Below, in pieces: positions 1 through 8,103 of a stretch of 64,000 bases of DNA. The notes beneath the pieces were generated by a model. It did not search any database and was not told where the DNA came from. It saw nothing but the letters and a program-made list of their open reading frames with translations. Numbering within the stretch: the stretch's first letter is position 1; each line of letters opens with the position of its first letter. Position numbers and translations under genes: made by a program. The stretch is taken from contig OY760226.1 of NCBI GenBank assembly GCA_963663395.1, positions 1,860,001 through 1,924,000 of the forward strand, written 5' to 3'. The stretch comes from Azophilus sp963663395 (GTDB lineage Bacteria; Pseudomonadota; Gammaproteobacteria; Pseudomonadales; Azotimanducaceae).

Positions 1-820
1 CCATGAAGCCGTAGAACGCCATGCCGCCAGTGGCATAGCCGAAAAAGATCGAGCCGAAGGTGCCCCGGTTGGTCCACATGAACCGCGCTATGTCCCGTAT
101 GGGGATGTTCTTCTCGGTGGTGGCGGCCAGGTTCCTGCGCACCGGTTCGCGCACCGTGAACATCATCAGCAGCACGATCAGCAGGCCCGGAATGCTCACC
201 ACGATGAAGGTGAGTTGCCAGGGAACGAGCGTGCCCACCAGGGGCAGGTCCATCGGCCCCGCCTCGGTGATCAGGCGGATGGCCGCACCGCCGAGTACGA
301 GGGCGAGGCCGGAGCCGATGAATACCCCGGTGGCGTAGACGCCGATGGCGCGGCCCAGGCGGTCCGGCGGAAAGTAGTCGGCGATCATGGAATAGGCGGC
401 GGGGGTCAGGGTGGCTTCCCCCACGCCCACGAAGACCCGGGCCGTGAACAGTTGGGCGAAGCTGCGGGCCAGGCCGCAGGCTGCAGTGGCCAGGCTCCAC
501 AGGAAGATGCCGGCGGCGATAATGGTGCGCCGGCTGTAACGGTCGGCAAGGCGGGCGATGGGTACGCCCATGGTCACGTAGAAGATCGCGAAGGCAAACC
601 CCATCAGGAGGCTCATCTTCGTATCGCTGATGCCGAGGTCGGCCCGGATAGGCGCCACGAGCAGGGTGATCACCTGGCGGTCGATGAACGACACCACCAT
701 GGCGAGCATGAGGATGACGACCACGTACCAGGGGTAGACGAGCCGGGGTTCCGGCGCCTGAGCGCCGGGTTCGGGCTGGGGTTTGGAACCTTCTGCCGGG
801 TCGATGAGCCGTGCCTCCAT
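1..820 (-). CDS. MFS transporter, spinster-like (3' end outside window)
   Basis: Inner-membrane major facilitator transporter, probably for an organic anion or lipid-like metabolite; the substrate cannot be read from sequence. About 273 codons are visible from ATG at 820 and the reading frame runs off the left edge. After a proline-rich start come hydrophobic helices with the family features FIDRQV in the first helix, the loop-2 signature GVPIARLADRYSRR, and GVGEATLTPAAYSMIADYFP in helix 4-5, all typical of spinster-like MFS proteins. It resembles the complete transporter at 1697-2986, so the two are paralogues. Start chosen because AGGA lies just upstream and the first helix follows directly. 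It diverges from the TetR gene across about 210 bp. Confidence 0.85.
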   Translation of the reverse strand, partial: MEARLIDPAEGSKPQPEPGAQAPEPRLVYPWYVVVILMLAMVVSFIDRQVITLLVAPIRADLGISDTKMSLLMGFAFAIFYVTMGVPIARLADRYSRRTIIAAGIFLWSLATAACGLARSFAQLFTARVFVGVGEATLTPAAYSMIADYFPPDRLGRAIGVYATGVFIGSGLALVLGGAAIRLITEAGPMDLPLVGTLVPWQLTFIVVSIPGLLIVLLMMFTVREPVRRNLAATTEKNIPIRDIARFMWTNRGTFGSIFFGYATGGMAFYGFM

Positions 821-825
821 TTATC

Positions 826-866
826 CTGCTACTATGCCAGCGTGAACCCTGACCGGAAACCCGGCG
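826..866 (+). repeat. 41-nt relic of a HyuB-type gene start (copy 1)
   Basis: About 36 of 41 positions match the segment at 27800-27840, which spans the promoter-proximal region and first codons of the HyuB gene there (reading VNPDRKPG here, VNVDRKPG there). No HyuB reading frame continues downstream here, so it looks like the leftover 5' end of a lost or moved hyuB-like gene that once diverged from the MFS gene. Duplication by gene-cassette rearrangement is inference. Confidence 0.55.
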
Positions 867-1032
867 CCGCCAGGACGTCCTGTCAGCGCTTTCCTCGATA
901 CATGGAGATGTACCTTCACGATCCGTACGGCTCGTTCAGGATTTCGGTTGTGCCTCAATTTTCCGGAACAGCGGTGATATGCTTTGCGAAAGTCAGAATG
1001 CCTTGTGATCTTTGAAACGCGGACAGAAACCG

Positions 1033-1665
1033 ATGGCCGGTGAGCCAGTAAGCAGGATGTTCCAGAACGGAACCGGTGCACTCGGAAAGCGCGACCGCAC
1101 TCGCAGCCGCATATTGGACGCTGCCGTCAACGTCATTGCCGAGCGTGGTACCGGGTCGGCTTCGATTCTCGAGATTACCGCGGTTGCCAACGTGGCAAAC
1201 GGCACGTTCTATTATCATTTCAAGGACAAGGCAGAGCTTCTAAAGGCAATCGGAGTTGCCGTTACCGAAGATCTCATCAACTCGTATCAACCGGATTGGT
1301 CATCGGCGATCGCGGATCCGGCAATCCAGTTTGCCCAGTCGACCAGAATTCTGCTTACCGAGGCGGCCAAGCAACCCATGTGGTGCAGGGTCATTATCGA
1401 TGCCCTGCTTCAACGGGGCGATGAATTGAACATCTACTACAAGGGCTTACGCGCCCACATTGAATATGGGCTGGCAAACAAACGGTTCGACACGGAGCTG
1501 ACTGAAGATCTGCTGTCAATGCTCATGTCCATAAATCGAACCGCATTGATCTTGATGCTTGAGGGAAGAAACCCCGAAAGAACATTGGTCCAGGCGATTG
1601 AGGCCAAGCTGCGCATATTGGGCATCGCCCCCGAAGAGGCGCGAGAGATTGCCGAGGCGACGTGA
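1033..1665 (+). CDS. TetR/AcrR-family transcriptional regulator
   Basis: DNA-binding repressor of about 210 residues, a normal TetR length. The N-terminal helix-turn-helix spans roughly residues 20-65: TRSRILDAAVNVIAERG, then ILEITAVANVANGTFYYHF, which fits the TetR recognition helix and the conserved T-Y-H/F ending. The C-terminal ligand-binding part is unremarkable and does not tell the ligand. Starts are possible at TTG 1012, ATG 1033 and ATG 1057; none has a strong ribosome binding site and 1033 is a compromise. It is flanked by two MFS genes and lies near the crotonase/TonB receptor genes, so control of these uptake genes, perhaps through the palindromes at 6421-6495, is plausible but inferred. 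Confidence 0.88.
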   Translation: MAGEPVSRMFQNGTGALGKRDRTRSRILDAAVNVIAERGTGSASILEITAVANVANGTFYYHFKDKAELLKAIGVAVTEDLINSYQPDWSSAIADPAIQFAQSTRILLTEAAKQPMWCRVIIDALLQRGDELNIYYKGLRAHIEYGLANKRFDTELTEDLLSMLMSINRTALILMLEGRNPERTLVQAIEAKLRILGIAPEEAREIAEAT

Positions 1666-1696
1666 ATCAACTGGCGACCGAGCCAGCGATTTCAGG

Positions 1697-2986
1697 TCAA
1701 ACAGCTCCCAGATGCCTGGTTCCGTTCCACATCAGAACAACGCCGATCGGTCCTACCGCAAGCGCCACCAGGGCCAGTGACTTCGCAACCGCAGTCGGGT
1801 CCTGAAAAATCAGGTCCGTACTGGCCGCAACCAATGTCGGGCCCAATATCAGGCCGAGAATACTGGTAACAACCACGTACAGGCCGGTTACGACGCCTCG
1901 CATTTCGTTTGGCGAAACCAGCACAATCAGGCTGGTCGTGCCCGCCAGGGGAAACGTAACAAAAAAACTGGCCAGTGCAACGAAGATCAGGGCCACGTTC
2001 ACGTTGGCCTGCAAGGGTAGTAGAGCCAGAAACACGGTGGCCGCAAGTGCGCCTGCCATGGCAAGCAGTAACGGAGCACTTGAAAAGCCCCTTTTTTCAA
2101 TGAACCGGACTGCGAACGGCCCTGAGAGAACTCCTGCAGAACCGGCCACCATTGCGATCATTCCGTAGACCCGGCCGGCCTGAATCAGATCCCACTCATA
2201 GACTCTGTGAAGCGTAGTGGGTATCCATGACTGAAGCCCGTACAACAGTATGATCAGGCATGAGTTTCCCAGAATGATCGCCATGTATATCTGGCGATTT
2301 TTCGTGATGAAGGAAGCTATCTGAGACCAGGATAGTATGGTCGTGGGTCCGGATGCGCGACCGGTACGAACCGGTTCACGAATCGTCAAGAAGAGTGCCG
2401 CAACGACAATTCCCGGCAAACCAACCGCAATGAAGGTCAATTGCCAGGGTGCCAGATAACCAACCACGGGAAATGTCAGGTCATCCATTTGCCCGGTCCA
2501 TTCAAGCACCTGAGCACCGAAAATCATGGCAATGCCCGCACCCAGGTAAGGCCCCAGCAAATAGACGCTAAGCGGTCGGGCCAGCTTTTCGGGTTCGAAA
2601 TAGTCTCCCAGAACCGATATGGCACCTGGGTGAATCGTCGACTCTCCGGCACCGACGCCGAGCCGGCTGACGAACATCTCGACGTAGCTTCTGGACAATC
2701 CGCAAGCTACCGTTGCGATACTCCAGACGACAACCCCGCCGGTCATCACGAATACCCTGTTGTACCTGTCGACCAACCGTCCTATCGGAATACAGATTCC
2801 GACGTAGGTCAGTACAAACGCCAAGCCCTGCAGTGCGCTGATCTGAACATCAGTGATTCCAAGGTCTGCCTGTATGGGGACCACCAGCAGATTCAACACC
2901 TGGCGGTCGATAAAGGAGAAGGTAAAGCCAAGCAGCAGGATTGCGGCGACGTACCAACCATAGGCACTTGATGCGTTGGCGTTCAT
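1697..2986 (-). CDS. MFS transporter, spinster-like
   Basis: Complete 429-residue inner-membrane transporter with about 12 hydrophobic segments. Seen motifs: FIDRQVLNLLVVPIQADLG at helix 1, GICIPIGRLVDRYNR after helix 2, and GVGAGESTIHPGAISVLGDYF in helix 4-5, matching the paralogue at 1-820. It starts 21 bp downstream of the crotonase stop on the same strand, so the two are probably co-transcribed and the transporter may import the crotonase substrate or export its product. It is convergent with the TetR gene, the stops being about 30 bp apart. Substrate unknown; it is a single-component transporter by sequence. Confidence 0.9.
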   Translation of the reverse strand: MNANASSAYGWYVAAILLLGFTFSFIDRQVLNLLVVPIQADLGITDVQISALQGLAFVLTYVGICIPIGRLVDRYNRVFVMTGGVVVWSIATVACGLSRSYVEMFVSRLGVGAGESTIHPGAISVLGDYFEPEKLARPLSVYLLGPYLGAGIAMIFGAQVLEWTGQMDDLTFPVVGYLAPWQLTFIAVGLPGIVVAALFLTIREPVRTGRASGPTTILSWSQIASFITKNRQIYMAIILGNSCLIILLYGLQSWIPTTLHRVYEWDLIQAGRVYGMIAMVAGSAGVLSGPFAVRFIEKRGFSSAPLLLAMAGALAATVFLALLPLQANVNVALIFVALASFFVTFPLAGTTSLIVLVSPNEMRGVVTGLYVVVTSILGLILGPTLVAASTDLIFQDPTAVAKSLALVALAVGPIGVVLMWNGTRHLGAV

Positions 2987-3007
2987 GTGCGGTTGGTTTG
3001 GAACTAT

Positions 3008-3850
3008 CTAAAAATCTGCGAAGTCCGAGGGTTTCTGCGTGTGATGCTGATGCGTATTCAAGTCGTCAATCATCATTGCGTACATTTCACTGGTTACGTG
3101 GAACGAAAAGTCATCCGTAAGAACCCGCTTCCAGTACCGCCTGACGATCGCCGTCGTGAGACGCCGGGTTACCCGTTCGATCTTCAACAGGTCTTCGGCG
3201 AGTTCCCACGCGCGTTCCATGAGTTTCTGTTGAGGCAGCACCTCGTTTACCAGGCCCCACTCGTACGCCTTCTCCGCGCTGATCACCTCTTTTCTGAACA
3301 TATGCCAGTTCGCCCGCTTGTGACCGAGCAGCTTTTGAAACAGGAGGAATTGCCCGTCGCCCGGCGCCAATCCCGCCGCCAGGTGGCCTTCGAACAGGTT
3401 GGTCTTGTCCGAACAGATAGTCAAATCGCAAAGCAAGGCAAATTCGGTGTGGAAGCCGGGGCCATTGATTGCCGCGATCGTCGGGACATCGATACTCCAT
3501 ATCAGATTTTCACACAGCTTGTGGGCGTCGAGGTATTCATAGTCGTAGTTGGCCTGCTTGAATATGGCGTCGCTGCGCTCAATCTCTTCCCAACTGTCCT
3601 GGTCGAATTCCCGTAGCCAGTTATCGCCCGTTCCTGTCAATATTATTACTTCATTGTTCCTGTCTGCCCCCGCTATCTGGAAAATTTGCGGTAGCGCCCT
3701 GTGCAGCTCTTTGCTCCACTTGGCTTCGCCTCCGTGGGTATGCATGCGGATTTCCAGGATGCCGTTTTCGCGCTTCATCAAAAAGTGCTCCTTGAAGCGC
3801 TCCTTGTACTCCTCGAACGGCAAGTCCTCGACGATCTTTGTTAGAGGCAT
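3008..3850 (-). CDS. Crotonase-family hydrolase, 6-oxocamphor hydrolase-like
   Basis: 280-residue enoyl-CoA hydratase/isomerase fold protein. It shows EVIILTGTGDNW (oxyanion-hole region), VPTIAAINGPGFH, and LAPGDGQF. It shares with 6-oxocamphor hydrolase (a beta-diketone C-C hydrolase that does not need CoA) a histidine in KELHRAL, in GPGFHTEF and in FEGHLAAG, plus the aspartate of APGDG; from memory these correspond to His45, His122, His145 and Asp154 of that enzyme. Retro-Claisen cleavage of a cyclic diketone is therefore a better guess than hydration of an enoyl-CoA. Start at ATG 3850 is chosen because AAGGAG lies 10 nt upstream; longer starts at 3886 and 3940 add a disordered tail. Sits in one strand with a TonB receptor upstream and an MFS gene downstream. 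Confidence 0.82.
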   Translation of the reverse strand: MPLTKIVEDLPFEEYKERFKEHFLMKRENGILEIRMHTHGGEAKWSKELHRALPQIFQIAGADRNNEVIILTGTGDNWLREFDQDSWEEIERSDAIFKQANYDYEYLDAHKLCENLIWSIDVPTIAAINGPGFHTEFALLCDLTICSDKTNLFEGHLAAGLAPGDGQFLLFQKLLGHKRANWHMFRKEVISAEKAYEWGLVNEVLPQQKLMERAWELAEDLLKIERVTRRLTTAIVRRYWKRVLTDDFSFHVTSEMYAMMIDDLNTHQHHTQKPSDFADF

Positions 3851-4129
3851 GTTGTTGTTGCTCCTTGGTTCTGTGAAATCCTTCATCTGTGAATCTGTCG
3901 GATTTCTGGATTCGATTTGCGGCCGAACCGGCCGTGCCAACAGTGCGGCTGCTGTTTATTGCCGGGCGAATACCACTCGGGCAGGCTGAGCACATTGCCG
4001 ATCAATCCGGCGCCTGGCGACTCATGATTCAGCACTGTCGTGCAACGAGAAGGGACGGCGTTTCTTCAGCCGTTTCCACAATCCCCAGGCATCTACGAGA
4101 CCTTCCGGTAGGGCGATTGCCGGGTCACA

Positions 4130-6397
4130 TCAAAAGTTGTAGCCGAATTGGAGGCCTACGCTCCTGGTCCTGTCAAGAATTGCCAGAAACCCTCCGGTGG
4201 TGCCGAATATGTCCGTTCGCCAATTGCTGGTGTACTCGTCATTCAGATTCTTGCCTACTACGGCTACGTACCAGCTCCCGTCGTCCGGGGAAATCTCGAT
4301 GCGCGCGTCGATTTTGTAATACGAAGGCTCCCGGGAATAGGGGTCCTGGTCGATTTCATGGAAGTATCCGTCGCTGAAGTAAACCGACACGAAAGAACTG
4401 AGATTCAGGCCATTGCCGATCTCTTCGTCATAGCTGAGGGTAATCAAACCGCTCTTGTCAGGCGCGTAAGGCAATGGCGTCCCGCTCTTGTCGCAAGTCA
4501 ACATTGCGGATCCGATCGGGCAGAAGCCATTCTCGAAGTCGCGAAAAGTTGCATCCAGAATGGATACCGATGCGTCCAGGCGAAGCTTGTCGGTTAGCAG
4601 AAACGCCACCTCCAGGTCCATTCCCTGTACATCCGCGCCATTGACGTTTGTTGTTGACCAGAATCCCGAGGTGCCGAATTCCTCAGGATTTTCAGGGACC
4701 CGATAGGCGGCGGTTTGAAGATCCTCGTACTCGTTTCTGAAAAGCGCGAGACTCAACTGAAGACGGTCATTCAAGGTGGTTTTGTAACCGAGTTCGAATG
4801 CGTCCACCGATTCGGCATCGAATGCGCCACCACCCTCATTGGTGTTGGGTATCGCTTCGAAACCACCGGCCTTGAATCCGTCGGAGTAGGATGCGTAAAA
4901 CATCGCGTCGTCACCAACGAAGTATTGCACCGTCAGCGCGGGTGTAACCGCGCTGTCATTCAGCGAATCGTCACGATTCAGTACCGGTGACAAGCCGTTC
5001 AAGCCGTCAAAATTGAAGTCGTCGAAAACCAGGTTGCCGCCTGCGCTGAGGATGTGGCGATTGAGATCCTTCTCCACGTCCGTCCATCGAACGCTGGGGG
5101 TTACCAGCAGGTTTTCGGTAACCGAATAGGTGATTGAGCCGAATACGGACATCAGGTCGGTGTCCTGCTTGAAGTTTCTGCTCAAACCGACAATGGAATT
5201 GCCGGTGGCCAGATTGTATAGGCCCAGACGGACTTTCAGGTCTACATCCGTTTGCTGGTAATACGCACCAATAGTGTATTGCAGGTCGTCGGTGGGAGTA
5301 CCCGACAGCCTGATCTCCTGGGCGAACTGGCTGGTATCCTCCAGTACGGACCAGTGCAGCAGGGGAAGTTGGCTTTCATCCGATTCGCCGACCTGGTCCA
5401 GATCGAATGCCGTGTGACTTGTTATTGATGTCAATTCGTGGTTGCCGAAGGTCTTGTTTATTCTCAGCACGAAGGACTCGGTATCGAGATATCCGTCCTG
5501 GTTTTCGGAGCCGCTGTACTCGTCATCGAACTCGGCCTCGAATCCGGGTATGAGTTCCTGGCCGAGCCTGCACATGTTGAACGGCCCAACCGGTCCGGCC
5601 GGAAAACGGCCAGGGTCCGGCGGACATTCGGTTTGCTGCCATCCAATGCCCGATTCGTTGTCTATCCGGCCGATTTCGGCTTTCAGCGAGATGTCCATGT
5701 CATCCCAGGAATCCCACACCAGAGTTCCCCTGGCTGTCAGCGAGTCTTTCTTGGGATGATCTTCGCCTGCCGGATTGATGTTCTTCAGCCAACCGTCCAT
5801 CGAATGGAACTGTATGGCGAGTCTGCCCTTCAGGCCGTCTGAAAAAGGCCCGCTCAGGATCGCCCCGATGGTTCTTTCTCCATGGCTTGCGACCGTTCCG
5901 GAAACGGACATTTCGGTTGTATCGGTCGGGGCCCTGGTTACGATGCTCAAGGCCCCCCCGATCGTATTGTTGCCGAAATAGGTGGTTTGCGGCCCTTTCA
6001 GCACCTCGACCCGTTCGATATCGAACAGTGCCGCTGTCGTGGCTTTTGATCGACCCTGATATACGCTATCGATCACCGTCCCAACCGATTGTTCGATTCC
6101 TGAATCCTGCCCTGAACCCACTCCGCGAAGAAAGAGCTTGTTGCTTACCGTGCCCTCGCTGATATGAAGGGCCGGCGTCTGCCTTGCAATATCGGATATT
6201 TGCATCAGGTCCTTGTCGATGAGCGCATCACCGCCGATGACTGTCATCGAGATCGGTGTGTCGTGGGCGCTCTGGACTCTCAGCGTTGCAGTCACCAGCA
6301 CCTCTTCGATGACACCGTCTGCAGAAAACGCTGTTGTGGGAAAGAGAAACAGGCTCAAAAACAGTATGGAAAACCCACGTCTCGGCTTGGTAAACAT
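4130..6397 (-). CDS. TonB-dependent outer-membrane receptor
   Basis: About 755 residues, normal for the family. A signal peptide (hydrophobic stretch followed by TTAFSA) precedes the TonB-box-like IEEVLVTAT. The plug domain shows DIARQTPALHISEG, LFLRGVGS and RVEVLKGPQTTYFGNNTIGG; the rest is a 22-strand barrel ending in the aromatic LQFGYNF. It imports a bulky or scarce substrate across the outer membrane with energy from TonB; the plug type (no siderophore markers) and neighbours suggest an organic compound such as a terpenoid rather than iron, which is inference. Start at 6397 is supported by an AAGGGGGGA site just upstream. Followed after 279 bp by the crotonase and MFS genes on the same strand. 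Confidence 0.92.
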   Translation of the reverse strand: MFTKPRRGFSILFLSLFLFPTTAFSADGVIEEVLVTATLRVQSAHDTPISMTVIGGDALIDKDLMQISDIARQTPALHISEGTVSNKLFLRGVGSGQDSGIEQSVGTVIDSVYQGRSKATTAALFDIERVEVLKGPQTTYFGNNTIGGALSIVTRAPTDTTEMSVSGTVASHGERTIGAILSGPFSDGLKGRLAIQFHSMDGWLKNINPAGEDHPKKDSLTARGTLVWDSWDDMDISLKAEIGRIDNESGIGWQQTECPPDPGRFPAGPVGPFNMCRLGQELIPGFEAEFDDEYSGSENQDGYLDTESFVLRINKTFGNHELTSITSHTAFDLDQVGESDESQLPLLHWSVLEDTSQFAQEIRLSGTPTDDLQYTIGAYYQQTDVDLKVRLGLYNLATGNSIVGLSRNFKQDTDLMSVFGSITYSVTENLLVTPSVRWTDVEKDLNRHILSAGGNLVFDDFNFDGLNGLSPVLNRDDSLNDSAVTPALTVQYFVGDDAMFYASYSDGFKAGGFEAIPNTNEGGGAFDAESVDAFELGYKTTLNDRLQLSLALFRNEYEDLQTAAYRVPENPEEFGTSGFWSTTNVNGADVQGMDLEVAFLLTDKLRLDASVSILDATFRDFENGFCPIGSAMLTCDKSGTPLPYAPDKSGLITLSYDEEIGNGLNLSSFVSVYFSDGYFHEIDQDPYSREPSYYKIDARIEISPDDGSWYVAVVGKNLNDEYTSNWRTDIFGTTGGFLAILDRTRSVGLQFGYNF

Positions 6398-6420
6398 GAT
6401 TCCCCCCTTGCAAATTGTCG

Positions 6421-6440
6421 AACTGAGAATGTTCTCAGTT
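6421..6440. promoter_or_regulatory. Perfect 20-bp palindrome, candidate repressor operator
   Basis: Arms AACTGAGAA and TTCTCAGTT are exact reverse complements around a 2-bp centre. It lies immediately downstream of the -10 element of the TonB receptor promoter, where a bound repressor would block transcription. The GAGA...TCTC core recurs in the palindrome at 6484-6495. Size and symmetry fit a TetR-type operator; the protein that binds it is not shown by the sequence. Confidence 0.65.
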
Positions 6441-6448
6441 TCCTCGAC

Positions 6449-6475
6449 GTTATACCGCCGCCAGCACTCTGTCAA
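6449..6475 (-). promoter_or_regulatory. Promoter of the TonB receptor gene
   Basis: On the minus strand, TTGACA (6470-6475) and TATAAC (6449-6454) form near-consensus -35 and -10 boxes with a short 15-bp spacer. The start codon is about 52 bp downstream. Strong boxes with tight spacing and two flanking palindromes suggest a promoter that is normally repressed. Confidence 0.6.
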
Positions 6476-6483
6476 TATAAATC

Positions 6484-6495
6484 GAGACATGTCTC
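6484..6495. promoter_or_regulatory. 12-bp palindrome GAGACATGTCTC, second candidate operator
   Basis: Exact palindrome upstream of the -35 box of the TonB receptor promoter, 59 bp centre to centre from the 6421-6440 site. Both share GAGA-N4-TCTC, so one regulator could bind both and loop or cover the promoter. Confidence 0.5.
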
Positions 6496-6608
6496 AAAAC
6501 GGTTGTTTTGCTGACAGAGTGAGATCGCGCCGCGGCCTCGCGTGTTCGGCCGGAGTCAGTCGCGGTACTCAATGAGACCCCGGGGCGGCATGCAGGTAGC
6601 GGGAGGAT

Positions 6609-6674
6609 AAATGGGGTCAGGTTCAATTTGCTCGGCAAATTGAACCTGACCCCATTTGTCCGTCCCATTTGTCC
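6609..6674. repeat. GGGGTCAGGTTCAATTTGC inverted repeat (unit A) with duplicated flank
   Basis: Two exact 23-bp arms (6609-6631 and 6635-6657) separated by TCG. The right outer flank is repeated: CCCATTTGTCC at 6651-6661 and again at 6664-6674. The same core recurs at 47703-47750 and 48740-48793, and partly at 9152-9193 and 27625-27643. Units of this kind look like small non-autonomous mobile hairpins (REP-like); no transposase is in the window. It may also end transcripts in the 469-bp gap between the TonB receptor and the SnoaL-like gene. Confidence 0.85.
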
Positions 6675-6866
6675 TGATGACATTCTCAGGTTGGGTTGCC
6701 GGCCCGCCTCCAGTGCGCGCGCCGGGACGGATTTCCGACGTGGCAGCGACAAACCGGTTGCCGCAGCCGGATTTTGCGACATACTCGCCTTCGGCCCGAA
6801 ACTTCAGATGTCACAAAGGCCGTCGATCCGGAAGACGAATCGTCGTCCGGCAGCGGATCAGGTTGC

Positions 6867-8000
6867 ATGAACAAACCCATCTACAGTGCAGGCAGGCGCA
6901 TTGCGGAACCATTGTCGAGACGGCACATGCCCGCCGACCACTCGGTCTCCCTCGCGAATTACACGCGGCGGGGCACACCGGACGAGGTGCGCATCCCAGA
7001 GGACTACGGGCCCCCGCAGTCCCTCAGGGGGTTCGAGGAGACCTACCGCAACATCATCGACTACATCGTTCGCATCACCTACCGCATCTGGGAAGACCGG
7101 AATGTGGAGTACATCCGCGACACCTATTCCGACGCCTCGCAGGTCTACGACGACTACGGCCTGCAACTCGGCGATGCCAAGATCGTGGCCGACACCTATC
7201 ACACCACCGGCGCGTTCTCCGACATACAGTTGATCGCCGACGAGATCGTCTGGGCGGGCGACGATGAAGTGGGCTTTCACACCTCGCACCGCACCATCAT
7301 CCGCGGCACCAACGACGGTCCGAGCCGCTACGGGCCAGCAACCGGCAGAACGGTCGATGTGCTGGTGTTCGCCAATTGCGTGGCGCTGGAAAACGAGATC
7401 TTTCTCGAGCACGTTCTGTACAACAACTCGAGCCTGCTGCAGCAGCTCGGCTTCGACTTGCACGAAACGGTGCCCGGGCTCGCCGCCGACCCACCGGCAG
7501 GCTGGCCCAGGGACGATTCGGTCTGGGCCGGCCTGAAGAGTGCGGCCCGTCCCGCGGCGCCGCTCTCCGTCAGCGAACCGGTAAGCGGATTCGACCCGGA
7601 CGGCTTCGTCCGCAGCACCTTCGATGCACTCTGGAACGGCCGCTCGTTTGAAACCCTTGCCGACGCCTACGTGTCGGGATTCGAGTTCCAGGGGCCCACC
7701 GACCGGGCGTTCCGGGGTGCCCGCCCATACCGGGACATGCTCGAATCCATCTTCGCCGCGTTCCCCGACCTTGAAACGCAGGTGGACGAGGTCTACTGGA
7801 TGGGAAACGATGCGGAAGGCTATCTGAGCGCACAGCGGTGGAGCGGCGAGGGCACCCATACCGGCGCCGGCCTCTACGGTGAACCGACCGGCCGCCGGGT
7901 GCAGATCTGGGGAATCACCCAGCACCGGATCGTCGCCGGCCGCATCGTCCGCGAGTGGATGCTGTTCAACGAACTCGACCTGCTGATGCAACTCGCCTGA
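6867..8000 (+). CDS. Double SnoaL/NTF2-like domain protein
   Basis: 377 residues made of two SnoaL-like (polyketide cyclase, NTF2 fold) units: first at about residues 60-200 (YRNIIDYIVRITYRIWEDRNVEYIRD..., ending LEHVLYNNSSLLQQLGFD), second at about 250-377 (VRSTFDALWNGRSFETLADAYVS..., ending REWMLFNELDLLMQLA). The fold makes a conical pocket used for small-molecule isomerisation, hydrolysis or dehydration; the reaction is not predictable here. Start ATG 6867 was preferred to 6696 because the longer reading has the composition of out-of-frame DNA. It is followed after 103 bp by a second SnoaL-like gene, and it has a paralogue at 15640-16764. Confidence 0.8.
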   Translation: MNKPIYSAGRRIAEPLSRRHMPADHSVSLANYTRRGTPDEVRIPEDYGPPQSLRGFEETYRNIIDYIVRITYRIWEDRNVEYIRDTYSDASQVYDDYGLQLGDAKIVADTYHTTGAFSDIQLIADEIVWAGDDEVGFHTSHRTIIRGTNDGPSRYGPATGRTVDVLVFANCVALENEIFLEHVLYNNSSLLQQLGFDLHETVPGLAADPPAGWPRDDSVWAGLKSAARPAAPLSVSEPVSGFDPDGFVRSTFDALWNGRSFETLADAYVSGFEFQGPTDRAFRGARPYRDMLESIFAAFPDLETQVDEVYWMGNDAEGYLSAQRWSGEGTHTGAGLYGEPTGRRVQIWGITQHRIVAGRIVREWMLFNELDLLMQLA

Positions 8001-8103
8001 TGCGCGATCTTTCCGCGGATTTCCGACCTGTGCCGGCTGCACGCGCCAGGGTGGCGTGCCTGCGCCGGATTCAGCCAATCATTACAGGGCCAGCGAGAAC
8101 GGC

